NCBI RefSeq assembly: GCF_033118175.1
Contig: NC_083691.1
Coordinates: 57,316,001 to 57,380,000, forward strand
DNA length: 64,000 nt
Direction of reading: 5' to 3'
Source: Dama dama
Lineage: Eukaryota; Chordata; Mammalia; Artiodactyla; Cervidae
Below the pieces are notes generated by a model. It had not been told where the DNA came from and did not search any database. It worked only from the letters and a program-made list of their open reading frames with translations. Shown in pieces: positions 1-12,989 of this stretch (the stretch's first letter is position 1; each line of letters opens with the position of its first letter). A program made the position numbers and the translations under genes.

Positions 1-115
1 AGGATCCTTGATCTATACTGAGCTTAATTATTGTGCTTGCTGAGGAAAGGTGCATGACCCAGGTGCATGGATACAATTTTCACTGCCATGCAGAATAATC
101 CCATGTTTCTCTCAC

Positions 116-164
116 TTGGGATCCAGAGGAACAGGAGGCAGAGAAGCTGAGCTGGGGTATCCAT
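116..164 (-). CDS. Vk3-type leader exon 1 of segment A (partial gene, V exon outside window)
   Basis: This is the first exon of an immunoglobulin kappa V segment. The ATG is at 164 and the exon is 49 nt, ending at 116 in phase 1 before a GTGAG donor (115-111). It encodes a hydrophobic signal peptide beginning MDTPAQLLCLLF and ending LWIP, close to the Vk3 leaders of segments B and D. The leader intron runs off the left edge, so the V exon and RSS cannot be judged. In B and D the intron is about 170-176 bp, which would put this V exon about 60 bp outside the window. An octamer-like promoter element lies 93 bp upstream. Leader and donor are intact; functionality is unknown. Confidence 0.85.
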
Positions 165-693
165 GGTCCATTCTGTGTCCTGACAGAGGCAGACCTTCCC
201 AGAGCTCTAACCTGCATAGATATTGGCTCTGGGCATCAGGGTGGGCTAGGAGGAACATGCAAAACAGCTGGGGTCGGGGAGCTGGGATTCCATCTGTAGA
301 AACCATGTGCCTCCTCTTCTCTGCACTTGAGTAGTCCACCCCCAGGTGGTCAAGTCAGAAAAGGCTGTTGACTTCATCTGAGGGATGAATTTGTCTCCTC
401 TGGTCAGAGGATTTTCTTCCAGTGTCCTCCTACTTCATTATTCACCTAGATTCAGAGAGATGGTGTTTGCTATAAGCCTGTTGGAAATAAATTCAATGCC
501 TGTGGTTCTATTTTCCTCTTTCTAGCAGCAGTGCGCCTAGTTATCTCCCTTGGGGAATGATTGAATCAAAATGGATTGAGGAGTTTATCTTCCAGATACC
601 CCTTTCCTTTGATGCTTAATGATACTCCCCAAGGGCGCTTCTGAAGAAGTCACATTTTTCTCTTTTCAAATTAGGAAGGAGTAACACTGAATT
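165..693 (-). other. Vk3 cassette A 5' flank (duplicon)
   Basis: This non-coding promoter and upstream flank can be followed in cassettes B (from 17,367), C (from 27,904) and D (from 34,051), with shared phrases such as the run ending in a gtggtcaagtcagaaaa motif. I see no further gene. Confidence 0.7.
257..264 (-). promoter_or_regulatory. Degenerate Ig octamer of segment A
   Basis: The coding-strand sequence is TTTTGCAT against the consensus ATTTGCAT, 93 bp upstream of the leader ATG. A CAGCTG E-box abuts it on its upstream side, as in segments C and D. Confidence 0.65.
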
Positions 694-1487
694 GCAAGGA
701 GAAATGTCAATAACTTCAGATTCACAGATGACACCACCCTTATGGCAGAAAGCGAAGAACTAAAGAGCCTCTTGATGAAAATGATAGAGGAGAGTGAAAA
801 AGTTGGCTTAAAACTCAACATTCAGAAGACTAAGATCATGGCATCTGGTTCCATCATTTCACGGCAAACAGATGGGGAAACAATGGAAACAGTGATAGAC
901 TTTATTTTCTTGGGCTTCAAAATCACTGCAGATGGTAACTGCAGCCATGAAATTAAGTGACTCGTTCCTTGGAAGAAAAACTATGACCAACCTAGACAGC
1001 ATATTAAAAAGCAGAGACATTACTTTGCCAACAAAGGTCCATCTAGTCAAAGCTATGGTTTTTCCATTAGTCAAGTATGGATGTGAGAGTTGGACTATAA
1101 AGAAAGCTGAGCATTGAAGAATTGATGCTTTTGAACTGTGGTGTTGCAGAAGACTCTTGAGAGTCCCTTGGACTGCAGGGAGATCAAACCAATCAATCTT
1201 AAAGAAAATCAGTCCTGAATATTCATTGGTAGGACTGATGCTGAAGCTGAAACTCCAATACTTGGGTCACCTGATGGGAAGAACTGACACATTGGAAAAG
1301 ACCCTGATGCTGGGGAAGATAGAAGGGAGGAGAAGGGGATGACAGAGGATGAGATGGTTGAATGGCATCACTGACTCAATGAACATGAGTTTGAGCTAGC
1401 TCTGGGAGTTGGTGATGGACAGGGAAGCCTGGTGTGCTGCAGTCCATGGAGTCACAAAGAGTCAGACATGTCTGAGTGACTGAACTG
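694..1487 (+). mobile_element. BovB (RTE) LINE, 5'-truncated
   Basis: This is the 3' end of BovB. It opens in the reverse-transcriptase region (gacaccacccttatggcag, followed by coding for KSLLMK and KVGLKLNIQKTKIM) and closes with the ...gactgaactgaac tail. It is flanked by an 11-bp target duplication AACACTGAATT at 683-693 and 1,488-1,498. The reading frame is broken. It sits in the Vk3 duplicon; cassette B has no insertion at the matching site. Confidence 0.88.
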
Positions 1488-1498
1488 AACACTGAATT

Positions 1499-2820
1499 AG
1501 GCCAGGCACCATGGTTGGAGGGTGACTACAGGTGCACAGATGAGTAGGACCCTAGCTCATCATCCCCTTTCCCTACCTTCAGTGTACTGATACCATATCC
1601 ATGAGGACAGACAGTGGTTCTGTCCATGCAGGCAGTGAACTTTTCCTTGGCTGATTCTCTATTCTCTACACCACTCCATTCTGCACAAAGTTTGTGTCTC
1701 ACCCAGACTCAGGTCATTCTCTCCTTAACACTTTGTGAAAACTATGTTCATACTCCTAATGTAAATGGAATATAGTCTGGAGATGCTTGTGTTCCTGAGA
1801 GTTGTGCACATGTTGTGGATAGAGCTTGGTCCAAGGATTTCTTGCAGTAGAGACTGAGCAACGCTTTAGGGTACGTTTTCTAGTTCTGATTCCTATTTCT
1901 TATAAATCTGATCCTTTGCTTAAAGCAGTAAAACCTTTATTCTTTTCCAACATTTCTCTACATCTCCAGGAAACAGTTTTATTGATACTACGCAAAGTTT
2001 GAAATGAATCTTCATCCATTCAGAAATTATGGCTTTGTCCATATCCACATGATATCCACTCAGTGGTCCAAACATTATCATGGCAGAATGAAAAAAACAC
2101 AGTGTATGTCATAGGGACAAATAGTGTTGCTTCATATTGTTTGTGTGTAATATATCTGATATATTTATCAGACATGTATAAATAGAGTCACTGGCTTAAA
2201 GATTACTTGCACTGAGCTTGCCCACTTTAAAAGTATTATGGTCCAAAACCATCAGTATTATTTCTATGGCTCTCAAAAATTATGTTTGAGATTTGACAGA
2301 GAAGAGATAAAGAATCAGAAGCAATGGAAACTTGTCCTGTGATGTTGTTGTTGTTGTTGCTTTTTTAGGGAGTACAGGAGGTGTAAAGTCAGAAGAAGAT
2401 TTACGGAAGTGCTCTTCCTTTCATTCACATCTCTCTCTAGAGGTGGACAGATGATCATCTAGGAATACCTGACTTCTCTAGAGAAGTTTTGTTTGCTCCA
2501 TACAAAATACTTTTATTACAAACTGAGGTTTTGAGTCACGTACTAGGAGGCACTGAGATGTAGAGGAAAGAACTGGAGTAATAGGTAGGAGTGTTCAGCC
2601 CTTAAGTGGTTGTAGAGGCACAGTAGCTGTTGGAGTAACATGTGTATTCAAAGTATTCTGTATTATCATGATGGAGAAAGGTGTAGTCTGCCAGATTGAC
2701 TTCTGGAAGATTAATAGGTTATTTTGCAGTGAAAGGACTATTCAGTTTTTGACAAATAGATTTTTTAAAAGCTCAGATGTCCTCTTGAAAAACATGATAC
2801 TTTTAATTTAAATCTCTTTA
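1499..2820 (-). other. Vk3 cassette A distal 5' flank (duplicon)
   Basis: This segment is homologous to about 17,900-19,560 (B), 28,320-30,370 (C) and 35,130-37,350 (D). Anchors include ttccttggctgattctct near 1,635-1,665 and the motif near 2,540-2,600 containing actgagatgtagagg. No open gene is evident. Confidence 0.7.
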
Positions 2821-3006
2821 AATAGAGCTTCATAACCAGAGAGAAATCCCTTTATATCTTGTTAAAATGAAGATTCTCATCATTAGCCATAAGTCAGGGC
2901 CTGCTGTTTTACAGTTGTAACTTTCTAATTTATCAACTTTAGCATTTCCATCTAGGTTAGTCAAAATCAGGTCTTTCCTCCCTCCACATCTAATAAGTGA
3001 AAGGTT

Positions 3007-3770
3007 GTTGCTGAATGATAAGACGCCGGGATTCTTGGCCTCTGGAGGAGACAAATTCAATCCAGGGCCAGAGACGAGGCTGGATCCCTCAGAGCTCTTG
3101 TGTAATAAAGTTTTATTAAAGTATAAAGGAGATAGAGAAAGCTTCTGACATAGGCATCAGAAGGGGGCAGAAAGAGTACCCCCCTGCTAGTCTTCAGTTG
3201 GATGTTATATAGTCACTCGCAGTCTGTTAATGAAAAGAAAGGAATGTCTTACAACTCAGAATGGCACTAGGTCCCTCATCCATAAGATGCATTTTGTGAT
3301 AATCTTGGCACCAGATGATTCATCCCAGGCCATAAAACGATTGACTTGAATCTTGTAGAAGGGCAGATTACCATACAAATAGTTTTGTTTACATAGATTA
3401 AGGGAAAAATATCTGAATATAACATACTGGTTTGTCAAGTAGGTTCTGAGCCATTTGGCGAACAGACTTGAAGACAGAGCCTGGGGTAAATGCATAGCAC
3501 ATTAACATAGCTTAAGACAAACATTTCCATAAGAAAAATGTATTGGCTAACTCAAGGTTTGAGAATAGTTAGCTTTAGGTCAAACCAGGTGTCATGGCAA
3601 CACAGTATTTCAAGAGAAACCTCCTTTTAAATTTGTATAGAGAAGGAAAAAAATATCACTAGTTTGTTTCCTCCTGCCGCTTAAGAGAGATAAAAATGTC
3701 TGACACTTGCAGCCTATTTCCTCCATTTGGAGACCCCTGGTCTTCCTGCCTGTTACCCTCTCAAAAGTAC
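3007..3770 (-). mobile_element. Solo LTR of an endogenous retrovirus (BTLTR1-like)
   Basis: The stretch beginning tgctgaatgataagacgccg and containing taataaagttttattaaag resembles a common bovine ERV long terminal repeat read in reverse. On the minus strand it would have AATAAA about 100 bp before its CA end at about 3,007. No gag, pol or env sequence lies beside it, so it looks like a solo LTR. The far boundary near 3,770 is approximate and I did not find target duplications. Family naming is from memory. Confidence 0.6.
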
Positions 3771-6400
3771 CATCTGACTTTCTAGCTTTGTGTGCCATTA
3801 TATGCACAAATCCATGTACACGTTTCCTGAGCTCTTCAGATTATATTGCCTGTGCCTTTTATCCCCCTTGACCCAAGCTTCCCTTTAGAAGCAGAGTTCT
3901 TCCCTGGAGCAGATGGTCATCTATACTCTTGGATGGACTATGTTCTCTAAACATACATATTCTTCCACCATTGTATATCATCCAGTCCTGAAGAGAGGCA
4001 TGTTATGAACGTGTAGGTCATTAGTGTGCAAGTCAGAGAAGGAAACCGCTCTGCAGGAAGGTGAGGCTGGATGATGCACACAGAGAGCTGCAGTGCACCC
4101 AGCTCTAAAAGGGCGTCCAGGTGGGATAGTCGGGGAAAGCTGGCATGGAAGTTTGAACTTAGAGTGTGGCAAAGAGGGTGACTTCACATATGAGTAGGGC
4201 ATTCACTTGGGCAGGGAAGCTCAGTGCAGTATTCAGAGCCCAGGCTGGATCATGCAAGGGGTACAAAGTGGTGGGGTGTGTGGGCAAGGAGCATCAGAGC
4301 TGAGCAAAGTATGTGAGTGTATGGGTGTGGAGTTGTCTGCAGGGCTAGTATACAACACTGGCAAAAAGAGATTGGTTTCATCTGTGAGGGGTTGTTGATT
4401 ACATGAGTAAATGTGTTAAGGTTAATTCAAAACAAGACTCTTGTTGTGAAGATGCAAATAAGGTAAGAAAATTTAGTAGAATTAGCTATTTTTTTTGAAT
4501 TTTATTTGAATAGTAATGTAAACTCATGTGGCATAACGTTAAAGATACAAATGTACTTATAGATACATAGCTAATTGGCCATGGGATGAGAGCCTGGATT
4601 AGGTTAAACTTGAAATCCTGGTCGGACGAGATCTCCTGAGTACTGATTCTCTCTAAGTGGTCTCAAAGACCAAGACTGTAACATCTGGAGAATTGCTGTG
4701 AGTTGCAGTGTGGACAGGGAGGGTGGAGGCAAGACTGGCCCTGCCATTACTATCACAAGGCCACTGAGTCCCTAAGCCCTCATGTAGTGTCTGAAAAGAA
4801 AGAAAACTTTGAAAATCTAGGTCTATGTCACAGAGTAGGAAAGCCCATTCATGCAGAATGGTTCTGCAGCCATTTATATCAATCATAGCCCATAGATTGG
4901 CTGTTATATGGTTAAAAGATATTCAATCCCTTGTGATATCATTGCTATCAAAATCCATTAAAAATATATCCACAAAAAGCAATGTTATTCCTATTTAGGA
5001 AATGAAGATACTATAATTTATGATGAGAAACAGATTATGAAATGCATGTGAACACAGGTCTAATCAAATATATATTGACCATTGCTGCTACTTATTTTAT
5101 AGCAATAATTCGCTATAATTATTCTTTAAAAAGTGTGTGTTTATGTGAATGTACATGTGTGTGTATGTTTGTATATGTCCAAATCCTTTCTGTCTCTATG
5201 CTTATTCCCAAACAAGATCATGTTTTGTTTATGTCCCTGGATATGTTCCTGTATCTCTTGGTTTATAGTCTATCAGAACTTGAATAAAATTTGTACCCAG
5301 CTGTTGTGTGAAGGTTGTATAAATCTTAATTATGTTGAATTGGTTCATAGAGCTTTTCAGGCCTACTATATATTTCTACTTTTCTGTCTATTCATCCTAT
5401 TAATTTTTGAGAGTTTGGTATTGAAACTCCAACTAAAAATCTTCATTTATCTGTTGAAAAAATAGTTGCAGTATATAGTGGAATTATATGTAATTTTGCT
5501 GTGTTTTCTAAGTCTCCAGTAAATGTGTTATGATACTTTCATAATTAAAAAAATGAAAATGATGGAATTAGAGACCCAACACAATCATTTTAAATCTAGA
5601 TCCTCACATTTTGATAATGATATTAAAGTGCCTATTGTCATGTGGGGGAAAAAAAAAAACCCATCATGATCTGTCTTAGGCTAGTAACTAAGACAATAAA
5701 TTAATTTAAACTTCAGGTTAAAGATTTTTAATTATTTAATTTCAAAATCTTATTTGATAATCCTTTAAAGTAGTGAATTTTTTCCCCAGGAAAATGCTTG
5801 TATATAGAATATTTGACCGAGGTGTTATTGTAATTCTCCAGAATAAGAACAGATCTATTTTAAGCAAGATTATTTTACATTTCCTAGGTCTTGATGTTGT
5901 AGTGTAAAATAAAATGGTTTCACTAACACTACCGAAACATACTGATTGACCTTAGAGGATTATTTGGTAGATTTTCAGTTGTAATTAACAGGAACCACAA
6001 CTTCACTGCATTAAATAACACAGTAGTAAAAAAAAAGAAGACGTCCCCAGCAGGAGGCTGAAAGAAAGGCTTAATCTAGTGAGTAATTTATATCAGGAAG
6101 ATCAAATTTCTTTCTACCTCTCTATTTCCCCCTCCATTGTGCTAATTTCATATGAAGGGAAACTTTAGGGCAGATTGCAATAGATCTCAGGAATATGTGC
6201 TCCTTGCTTAATATGTGATGTCCATCCATGTATCCATCAGATATCTGAACATCTCTCCATGTGGCCAAGCTTAGGAGATGACCATCCTGTTACTGGTCAC
6301 TGCAGATCATTGCAGTCAAGCACATGGCATGTCTGAAAGTTCAATCTACTGTCTTGCATTTCATCCTTGGAATTGTCTTGGAATCCAGATTCCTAAAGTC
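3771..6400. other. Gene-free AT-rich interval
   Basis: I recognise no gene here. The part at about 3,830-4,060 resembles 41,620-41,860 (shared order of short blocks around tagaagcagagttcttccct and its diverged partner), suggesting an old duplication or a shared unnamed repeat. From 4,060 to 6,400 the sequence is AT-rich, with short ORFs lacking recognisable domains. Confidence 0.5.
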
Positions 6401-6406
6401 AGTCTA

Positions 6407-7144
6407 AAGGAACTAAAGAGCCTCTCGGAAGAAGGTGAAAGAGGAGAGTGAATAAGCTGACTTGAAACTCAACAGTCAAAAAACTAAGATCATGGTATCT
6501 GGTCCCATCACTTCATGGTAAATAAAAGGGGATAAAATGGAAACAGTGACAGACTTTGTTTCCTTGGGCTCCAAGATCATTGCAGACTGACTGTAGCCAT
6601 GAAATTAAAAGATACTTGCTCCTTGGAGAGAGAAGCTATTACAAACCCAGAAGCATTTTAAAAAGCAGAGACATCATTTTGCTGACAAAGGTCCATCTAG
6701 TCAAAGCTATGGTTTTTCTAGTAATCATGTACAGATGTGAAAGTTGGACCATAAAAAAGGCTGAGTGCTGAAGAATTGATGCTTTTGCACTGTGGTGCTG
6801 GAGAAGACTCTTGAGAGTCCCTTGGTCTGCAAGGAGATTGAATCAGTCAATCCTAAAGGAAATCAACCCTGATATTCTTTGGAAGGACTGATGCTGAAGA
6901 TGAAGCTCCAATACTTTGGCCACCGGATATGAAGAGCTGACTCATTGGAAAATACCCTGATACTGGGAAAGATTGAGAGCAGGAGGAGAAGCGGGTGGCA
7001 GAGGATGAGATGGTTAGAAAGCATCGCCGACTCAGTGGACATGAATTTGAGCAAACTCCAGGAGATAGGGAAGGACAGGGGATCCTGGTGTGCTGCAGTA
7101 CATGGGGTCGCAGAGTTGGACATGACTTAGTGACCAAACAACAA
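6407..7144 (+). mobile_element. BovB LINE, 5'-truncated
   Basis: This is a BovB 3' fragment from the ggaactaaagagcctct region to the tail gacttagtgaccaaacaacaac. Coding for HEIKRYLLLGERSY and for CESWTIKKAEC, typical of BovB after the RT, is visible but in broken frames. Confidence 0.85.
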
Positions 7145-7861
7145 CACCAAAGCCAATTTGCCAAATGGTAATTGAGACTTTTGAAAGGGCAAAATAGATT
7201 CCTGGGCGGAGAGAACAAAAATGTGAACTACACCATCCACAATCAAAGTCTGAGTGGAGGATTACAGGAGGAAAATATAAATAAGAGCTTCAAGGAGGAG
7301 TCACTATAAATCTAAGGAACATAGAGGATAAAGGCTCCTTTCTCTCCTGTAGCTTAGGAAAATTTCATTTTTCAAGATATAATGGAGAAGTACAAAGCAA
7401 AAGATGATTTTCACTAAAAATAGTGTCAAATATGTTAAAAGATGCTCTGTTAAAACTGCTTCCAGTTGATCTTTCTATATAGTGCCAGAGTATCAGTTCT
7501 TATGACTAACCTGTGAGTTGGGTGGTTTCATGATGCAGGGACATGGTAAGTTGCAAGCCCACAGTTCATGATTAAACAATGACTTGAATACTTGGCAATT
7601 AGTGAGATTATGACTGACTGAATTTCCCCAGGAAATGTAGGTTTTCAACCAATTGCACCAGTTTGTTCCCTTTTCTTCTGCCTTTATGTATGATAAGGGT
7701 TGAGGATACACTAAACGGATTTGGACACCCATTGACCCATTCGTCCTGTGTAATGAAATTGCTCAAGGGAGAGATCTTAGAGGGAATGAAGTAGAAGCAG
7801 CAGCAAAAATGTTGTTTATTTATTATCTGACCATTCCATTAAAATGAAAGCTTTAAGAGGA
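7145..7861. other. Gene-free interval
   Basis: I see no recognisable gene, RNA or named repeat between the BovB fragment and the L1 that follows. Confidence 0.5.
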
Positions 7862-9512
7862 CAAAAATTTCACAATTCATATGGAAACACAAAAGACCCT
7901 GAATAGCCAAAGCAGTCCTGAGAAAGAAGAATGAAGTTGGAGGAATCAACCTTCCTGACTTCAGATAATACTACAAAGCTACAGTCAGCAAGACAGTACG
8001 TTACTAGCACACAATATAGACCAATGGAACAAGATAGAAAGCCCAGAAATAAACCCATGCACCAATCGTACTTTATTTTTGACAAAGGAGGTAAGAATAT
8101 ACAGTGGGGCAAAGGTAGCCGCTTCAATAAATGGTGCTGGGAAAATTGGACAGCTGCATGTAAGCAAATGAAATTAGAACACTTCCTAACACCATATACA
8201 AAGATAAACTCAAAATGGATTAAAGACCCAAATCTAAGACCAGAAACTATAAAAATCTTAGAGGAAAACATAGGCAGAACACTCGACATAAATCAAAGCA
8301 AGATCCTCTATGACCCACCTTCTAGAGTAATAGAAATAAAAACAAAAGTATACAAGTGGTACCTGATTAAACTTAAAAGCTTTTGCAAAGCAAAGGAAAC
8401 TATAAGTGAGGTGAAAAGACAGCCCTCAGAATGGAAGAAAATAATAGCAAATGAAACAACTGACAAAGGATTAATTTCCAAAATATACAACCAGTTCATA
8501 CAATTCAATACCAGAAAAACAAACAACCCAATCAAAAAGTGGGAAGAAGACCTAAACAGACATTTCTCCAAAGAAGACTTACAGATGGCTAACAAACACA
8601 TGAAAAAATGCTCAACATCACTCATTATTAGAGAAATGCAAATCAAAACTACAATGAAATATCACCTCACACCAGTCAGAATGGCCATCATCAAAAAGTC
8701 TACAAACAATAAATGCTGGAGAGGGTGTGGAGAAAAGGGAATGCTCTTGCACTGTTGTTGGGAATGTAAATTGATACAGCCACTATGGAAGACGATATGG
8801 AAATTCCTTAAAAAACTAGGAATAAAATCACCATATGACCCTGCAATCCCACTCCTAGGCATATACCCTGAGGAAACCAGAATTGAAAAATACACATGTA
8901 TCCCACTGTTCATTGTAGCACTATTTATAACAGCCACAACATGGAAGCAACCTAGATGTCCATCAACAGATGAATGGATAAAGAAATTGTGGTACGTATA
9001 CACAATGGAATATTACTCAGCCACAAAAAGGAATGCATTTGAGCCAGTTCTAATGAGGTAGATGAACCTAGAGCCTATTACACAGAGTGAAGGAAGTCAG
9101 AAAGAGAAAGATAAATATTATATACTAATGCATATATACAGAATCTAGAAAAATGGTACTGAAGAATTTATTTGAAGTGCAGCAATGGAGAAACAGACAT
9201 AGAATAGACTTATGGACATGGACAGAGGGGAGGACAGGGTGAGATGTATGGAGAGAGTAACATGGAAATTTATATTACCATATGTAAAATAGATAGCCAA
9301 CAGGAATTTGCTGAATGTCTCAGGAAACTCAAACAGGGGCTCTGTATCAACCTTAGCGGGGTGGGATGGGGTGGGAGGTGGGAGGGAGGTTCAAAAGGGA
9401 GGGGATATATGTATACCTATGGCTGATTCATGTGGAGGTTTGACAGAAAACAACAAAATTCTGTAAAGCAATTATCCTTCAATTAAAAAATAAATTAAAA
9501 AAAAGAGAAAAC
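7862..9512 (+). mobile_element. L1 LINE, 5'-truncated, ORF2 C-terminus and 3' UTR
   Basis: A nearly open 376-residue frame (7,931-9,061) carries the C-terminal third of L1 ORF2p. It includes DPNLRPETIKILEENIGRTL, HFSKEDLQMANKHMKKC, the cysteine-rich CWRGCGEKGMLLHCCWEC segment and YDPAIPLLGIYPEE. A G-rich 3' UTR (near 9,355-9,410) and an A-rich tail follow. The flanks ctttaagaggaca (left) and ctctatgaggaca (right) may be a diverged target duplication. There is no RT domain or 5' end, so it is immobile. Confidence 0.92.
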
Positions 9513-9660
9513 TCTATGAGGACAGAGGTTCTGTTTGATTAGTTGAAAATGTCCTCTGCCTGGGAAAGTTTATGCTATTTTTGCTTGAGTAGTTCTATAA
9601 ATGTTTTTTGATTTTATGTAAGAGTAAGTGAAGAAATGCTCTAACAGAGCTCTCTGAATG

Positions 9661-9850
9661 TGAAAGTGTTAGTTGCTCAGTTGTGTCTGACTCTTCTGCA
9701 ACCCCATGGACTGTAGCCTGTCAGGTTCCTCTGTCCATGGGATTCTCCAGGCAAGAATACTGGAGTAGGTAGCCATTCTCTTTTCTAGAGGATCTTCCCA
9801 ACACAGGGATTGAACCCAGGTCTCCGGCACTGCAGGCAGATTCTTTAACA
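9661..9850 (-). mobile_element. Bov-tA SINE
   Basis: This reads gctcagttgtgtctgactct through gattgaacccaggtctccgg, the reverse complement of the ruminant tRNA-derived SINE. The tRNA-like head end is slightly truncated. Confidence 0.85.
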
Positions 9851-10430
9851 GAGCTCAAGGACTGAAACTATTTCACCTATTACCGGTAGGAGGTGCTGTT
9901 ACACCTTAGATCTGTTAATGACAGATTCAGGAGAACTTGAGATGTATTGAGAAACTGGTTGACCAAAAGAACAGAGCCCAGGCTGATTCATAACTATGAA
10001 ATGTCTGGCTTTGGATGTACTGAAATGCCTAAGAGCTGTCAAAGGGGGAACTTCTAATACTGATTTAATACTCAAAAGGTAGCCTGAGTTAGAGATATAA
10101 ATCTGTGCCCTATATCCTCGATCTATTCAGTGGCATAAATATATTCCTTGTTCCTACACAATGTTTATGTTTCAATAGGGTCTAAAAGTGTATTCTCAAA
10201 ACTTAACATTCTACAATGATAATAAATTTATGTTTCATGTTGACTCCAGCAGGTTTGAAAGAAAACAGTGAGTAATGATGATGTTTTACAATTAGAAAAT
10301 TTCTGGGTTTACATCATATTGAAAATTATGATTTACTTTATTCAGTTTTGTTCTGATGTAAATGATATACAGCCTTGCATAAGTTTAAGGTAAACAGTAT
10401 AATGATTTTTTTTCAAGTTACAAATTTGTT
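9851..10430. other. Gene-free interval
   Basis: This AT-rich DNA has no recognisable gene or named repeat. Confidence 0.45.
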
Positions 10431-11010
10431 TTTAAAAATTTATTTATTTATGTATGGTTGATTTACAGTGTCGAATTAGTTTCAGGTGTATAGCAAAGTG
10501 ATTCAATTATATATATTTATGTACATAAACACACACACATGCATGCATATATACACTTTTTCAGAGTCTGTTCTGTTACATTTATTATAAAATATTGAAT
10601 GTAGTTCCCTGTGCTATGCAATAACTCCCTGTTGGTTATTTATTTCCTATATTAATGTGTATATGTTAATTCAAAACTCCAAATTTATCCCTCCCCCACT
10701 CTTTCCCCTTTGGTAACCCTAGGTTTGTTTCTTATGTCTGTTAGTCTATTTCTGTTTTGTATATACGTTCATTTGTATTTTTTTAGACTCCATATATAAG
10801 CAATATCATGTGATATTTATCTGTCTCTCTCTGGCTTACTTCACTTAGTATGATAATCTCTATGTCCATCTGTATTGCTGCAAATGGCATTGTTTCATTC
10901 TTTTCTATGGTGGAGTAATATTCCTTTGTGTATAATTTACCACATCTTCTTTATTTATTCATCTGTTGAGGACATTTAGCTTGCTTCAAGTCTTGGCTAT
11001 TGTAAATAAT
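10431..11010 (-). mobile_element. Old L1 3' fragment
   Basis: Antisense L1 3' UTR and ORF2 tail signatures are present, for example ccctgtgctatgcaataa and ggtggagtaatattcctttg, which matches the MEYYS region read in reverse. It is well diverged and has no usable ORF. Confidence 0.8.
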
Positions 11011-11274
11011 GTACGGAATAATGATTTGACTTGATTACCACAATAAGTGCAGTCAGCATCCATCATCACATGTAAATACAAAAGGTAAAGAGAAAATGTT
11101 TTTCCTTGCAATAAGAACTCACAAGATTTCCTCTCTTAACTTTCACATATAACATACAGCAGTGTTAATTATATTAATCATGTCACACATTACATCTCTA
11201 GTAGTTGTTAATTTTACACTGGACGTTTGTGTCTTTTGATTGCTTCATTCAATTCTTCTTCCACCGCAGTCTCT
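11011..11274. other. Unrecognised interval
   Basis: No gene or named repeat is recognised here. Confidence 0.4.
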
Positions 11275-11525
11275 GCCTCCCATAGCTGCAAATCTGATCT
11301 TTGTGAGGGAGCGAAGCTTCATCTGTATTTACAGCTACTCCCCATTGTTTGCATTTCCGCCTGAGCTCCGCCTCCTGTCAGATCAGTGGCAGCATCAGAT
11401 TCTCATAAGAGTGTGAATTGCATATGTGAGGGGTCAAGGTTGTAAGCTCCTTATGAGAATCATCCCCAAATCATCCACACCCCTGGTCCGTGGAAAAACC
11501 GTCTTCCTTGAAACTGGTCCCTGGT
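11275..11525 (-). mobile_element. hAT-type DNA transposon fossil
   Basis: The blocks gagctccgcctcctgtcaga, cagattctcataagagtgtg and tggtccgtggaaaaaccgtc match, in reverse, the order of blocks in the element at 49,785-50,455. They resemble a mammalian hAT (Tip100-like) relic with tccccaa-type ends. The family name is uncertain. Confidence 0.55.
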
Positions 11526-12054
11526 GACAAAGACACCTACAGGTCACCCAAAGTTGCTGTCACATGGGCAGCTTATCAATCAAACCAGCAAGGGGAATTT
11601 CTCAGTGACAGGGAGGACCCAATTTCTCTTTTAAGGTGTTTGTCCTGATTAAACCAGGTCCACTCAGGAGAATCTGCATTTTGATTAACTGAAAATCATC
11701 TGATTTGGAGCCATATGACATCTGCAAAATCCTCCCTCCATTGCAATATTTTCTGGGTTAGAAGCAAGTCACAGACTCTGCCCTCAGCCAAGTGGAGGGG
11801 ATTTACAGGGCATGGACACCAGGCGTAGGAGGAATGGGCCCACCTGGGAGTCATTCTGCTACAATCATCATTCTAGCAAGATCTCCTTTTATTTTCTCGC
11901 TCCCAAGTGACCCTCGTGCCAGGACAGTAAATATGGACGTTTCCCTGGGTGATGGGCTGTGAATAGTATCAGACAGACCCCTCAAGATGATGTTTACCTC
12001 CTGTTTTCTCATATTTCTCCTGTTACTTCCCAAGAGAGAAACGTGAACGTGAAC
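11526..12054. other. Unclassified interspersed-repeat-like interval
   Basis: There is no gene. The text around 11,750-11,870 (gaagcaagtcacagactctg) looks like an old mammalian LTR or MER repeat, but I cannot name it. Confidence 0.35.
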
Positions 12055-12246
12055 GTGAAAGTTGCTCAGTTGTGTCCGACTCTTTGCGAACCCATGGACT
12101 ATACAGTCCATGGAATTCTCCAGGCCAGAATACTGGAGTGGGTAGCCTTTCCCTTCTCCAGGGGATCTTTCCAACCCAGGGATCGAACCCAGGGCTTCCA
12201 TATTGCAGGCGGATTCTTTACCAGCTGAGCTACAAGGGAAGCCCTC
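12055..12246 (-). mobile_element. Bov-tA SINE
   Basis: A full-length reverse-oriented copy runs from gttgctcagttgtgtccgac to gagctacaagggaagccc. Confidence 0.9.
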
Positions 12247-12605
12247 CTAAGAGAGGAAATAGCCAAATTTGAAACAAGTGGCATTATTGAAATAAATTGA
12301 TAAACAAATAATATTATGAGTATAGACTTGTCAATGCCTGAATTAAAAAAAGATTCAAATCAATGTCCTAGCCTCTACCTTAACAACCCAAAGAAGAGGA
12401 GGCAAAATCCAAAGTAAGCAGAAGAAAGAAAATAATGAAAATTGATGTAGGAATCACTGAAATACAAAACAGAAAATCAATGAAATCAAAATAAGCACCC
12501 CGAAATGGAACACTGTTATTATCATGACTAACAAAATCATTACTTTGATGTGTAGTCACTTGATAAGAGTCCCTATTCCAGATCCTTAAAAGTCAGAGTC
12601 CTTTT

Positions 12606-12800
12606 TTAAAAATTAATTTTTATTAGAGTATAGTTGTTTTGCAATGTTGTATTAGTTTCTACTGTATAGCAAAATCAATCAGCTATATGTATACATATAT
12701 CCCCTCTTTTTTGGATTTCCTTCTCACTTTGGTCACCAGAGAGCACTGAGTGGGGTTCCTTGAGCTACATGGTGGGTCCTCATTATTTATTTTATACACT
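12606..12800 (-). mobile_element. L1 3' UTR fragment
   Basis: The antisense L1 3' end phrases attagagtatagttgttttg and gttccttgagctacatggtg are present; non-coding. Confidence 0.65.
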
Positions 12801-12802
12801 TA

Positions 12803-12989
12803 GAGTCCTTGGCTTAGCAGTAAAGAATCCACTTGCATTGTAGGAGTCGTAGGAGATGTGGGTTCAGTCTTTCGGTCAGCAAGATCCCCTGGAGAAGGGA
12901 ATGTCAACTCATTCCAGTATTCTTGCCTGGAGAATCCCATGAACAGAGGAGCCAGGCGGGCTACAGTTCATAGTGTTGCAAAGAGTCTT
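12803..12989 (+). mobile_element. Bov-tA SINE
   Basis: Sense-oriented SINE with cttggcttagcagtaaagaa and aagatcccctggagaaggga, ending gttgcaaagagtc. Confidence 0.85.

Noticed and set aside
5042..5465. Hydrophobic ORFs at 5.0-5.5 kb as a membrane protein
   Set aside because: They come from TG/TA-rich simple sequence, with no start context or recognisable family.
7931..9061. 376-codon open frame as a host gene
   Set aside because: The residues are the C-terminal part of L1 ORF2p, followed by an L1 3' UTR and poly(A).
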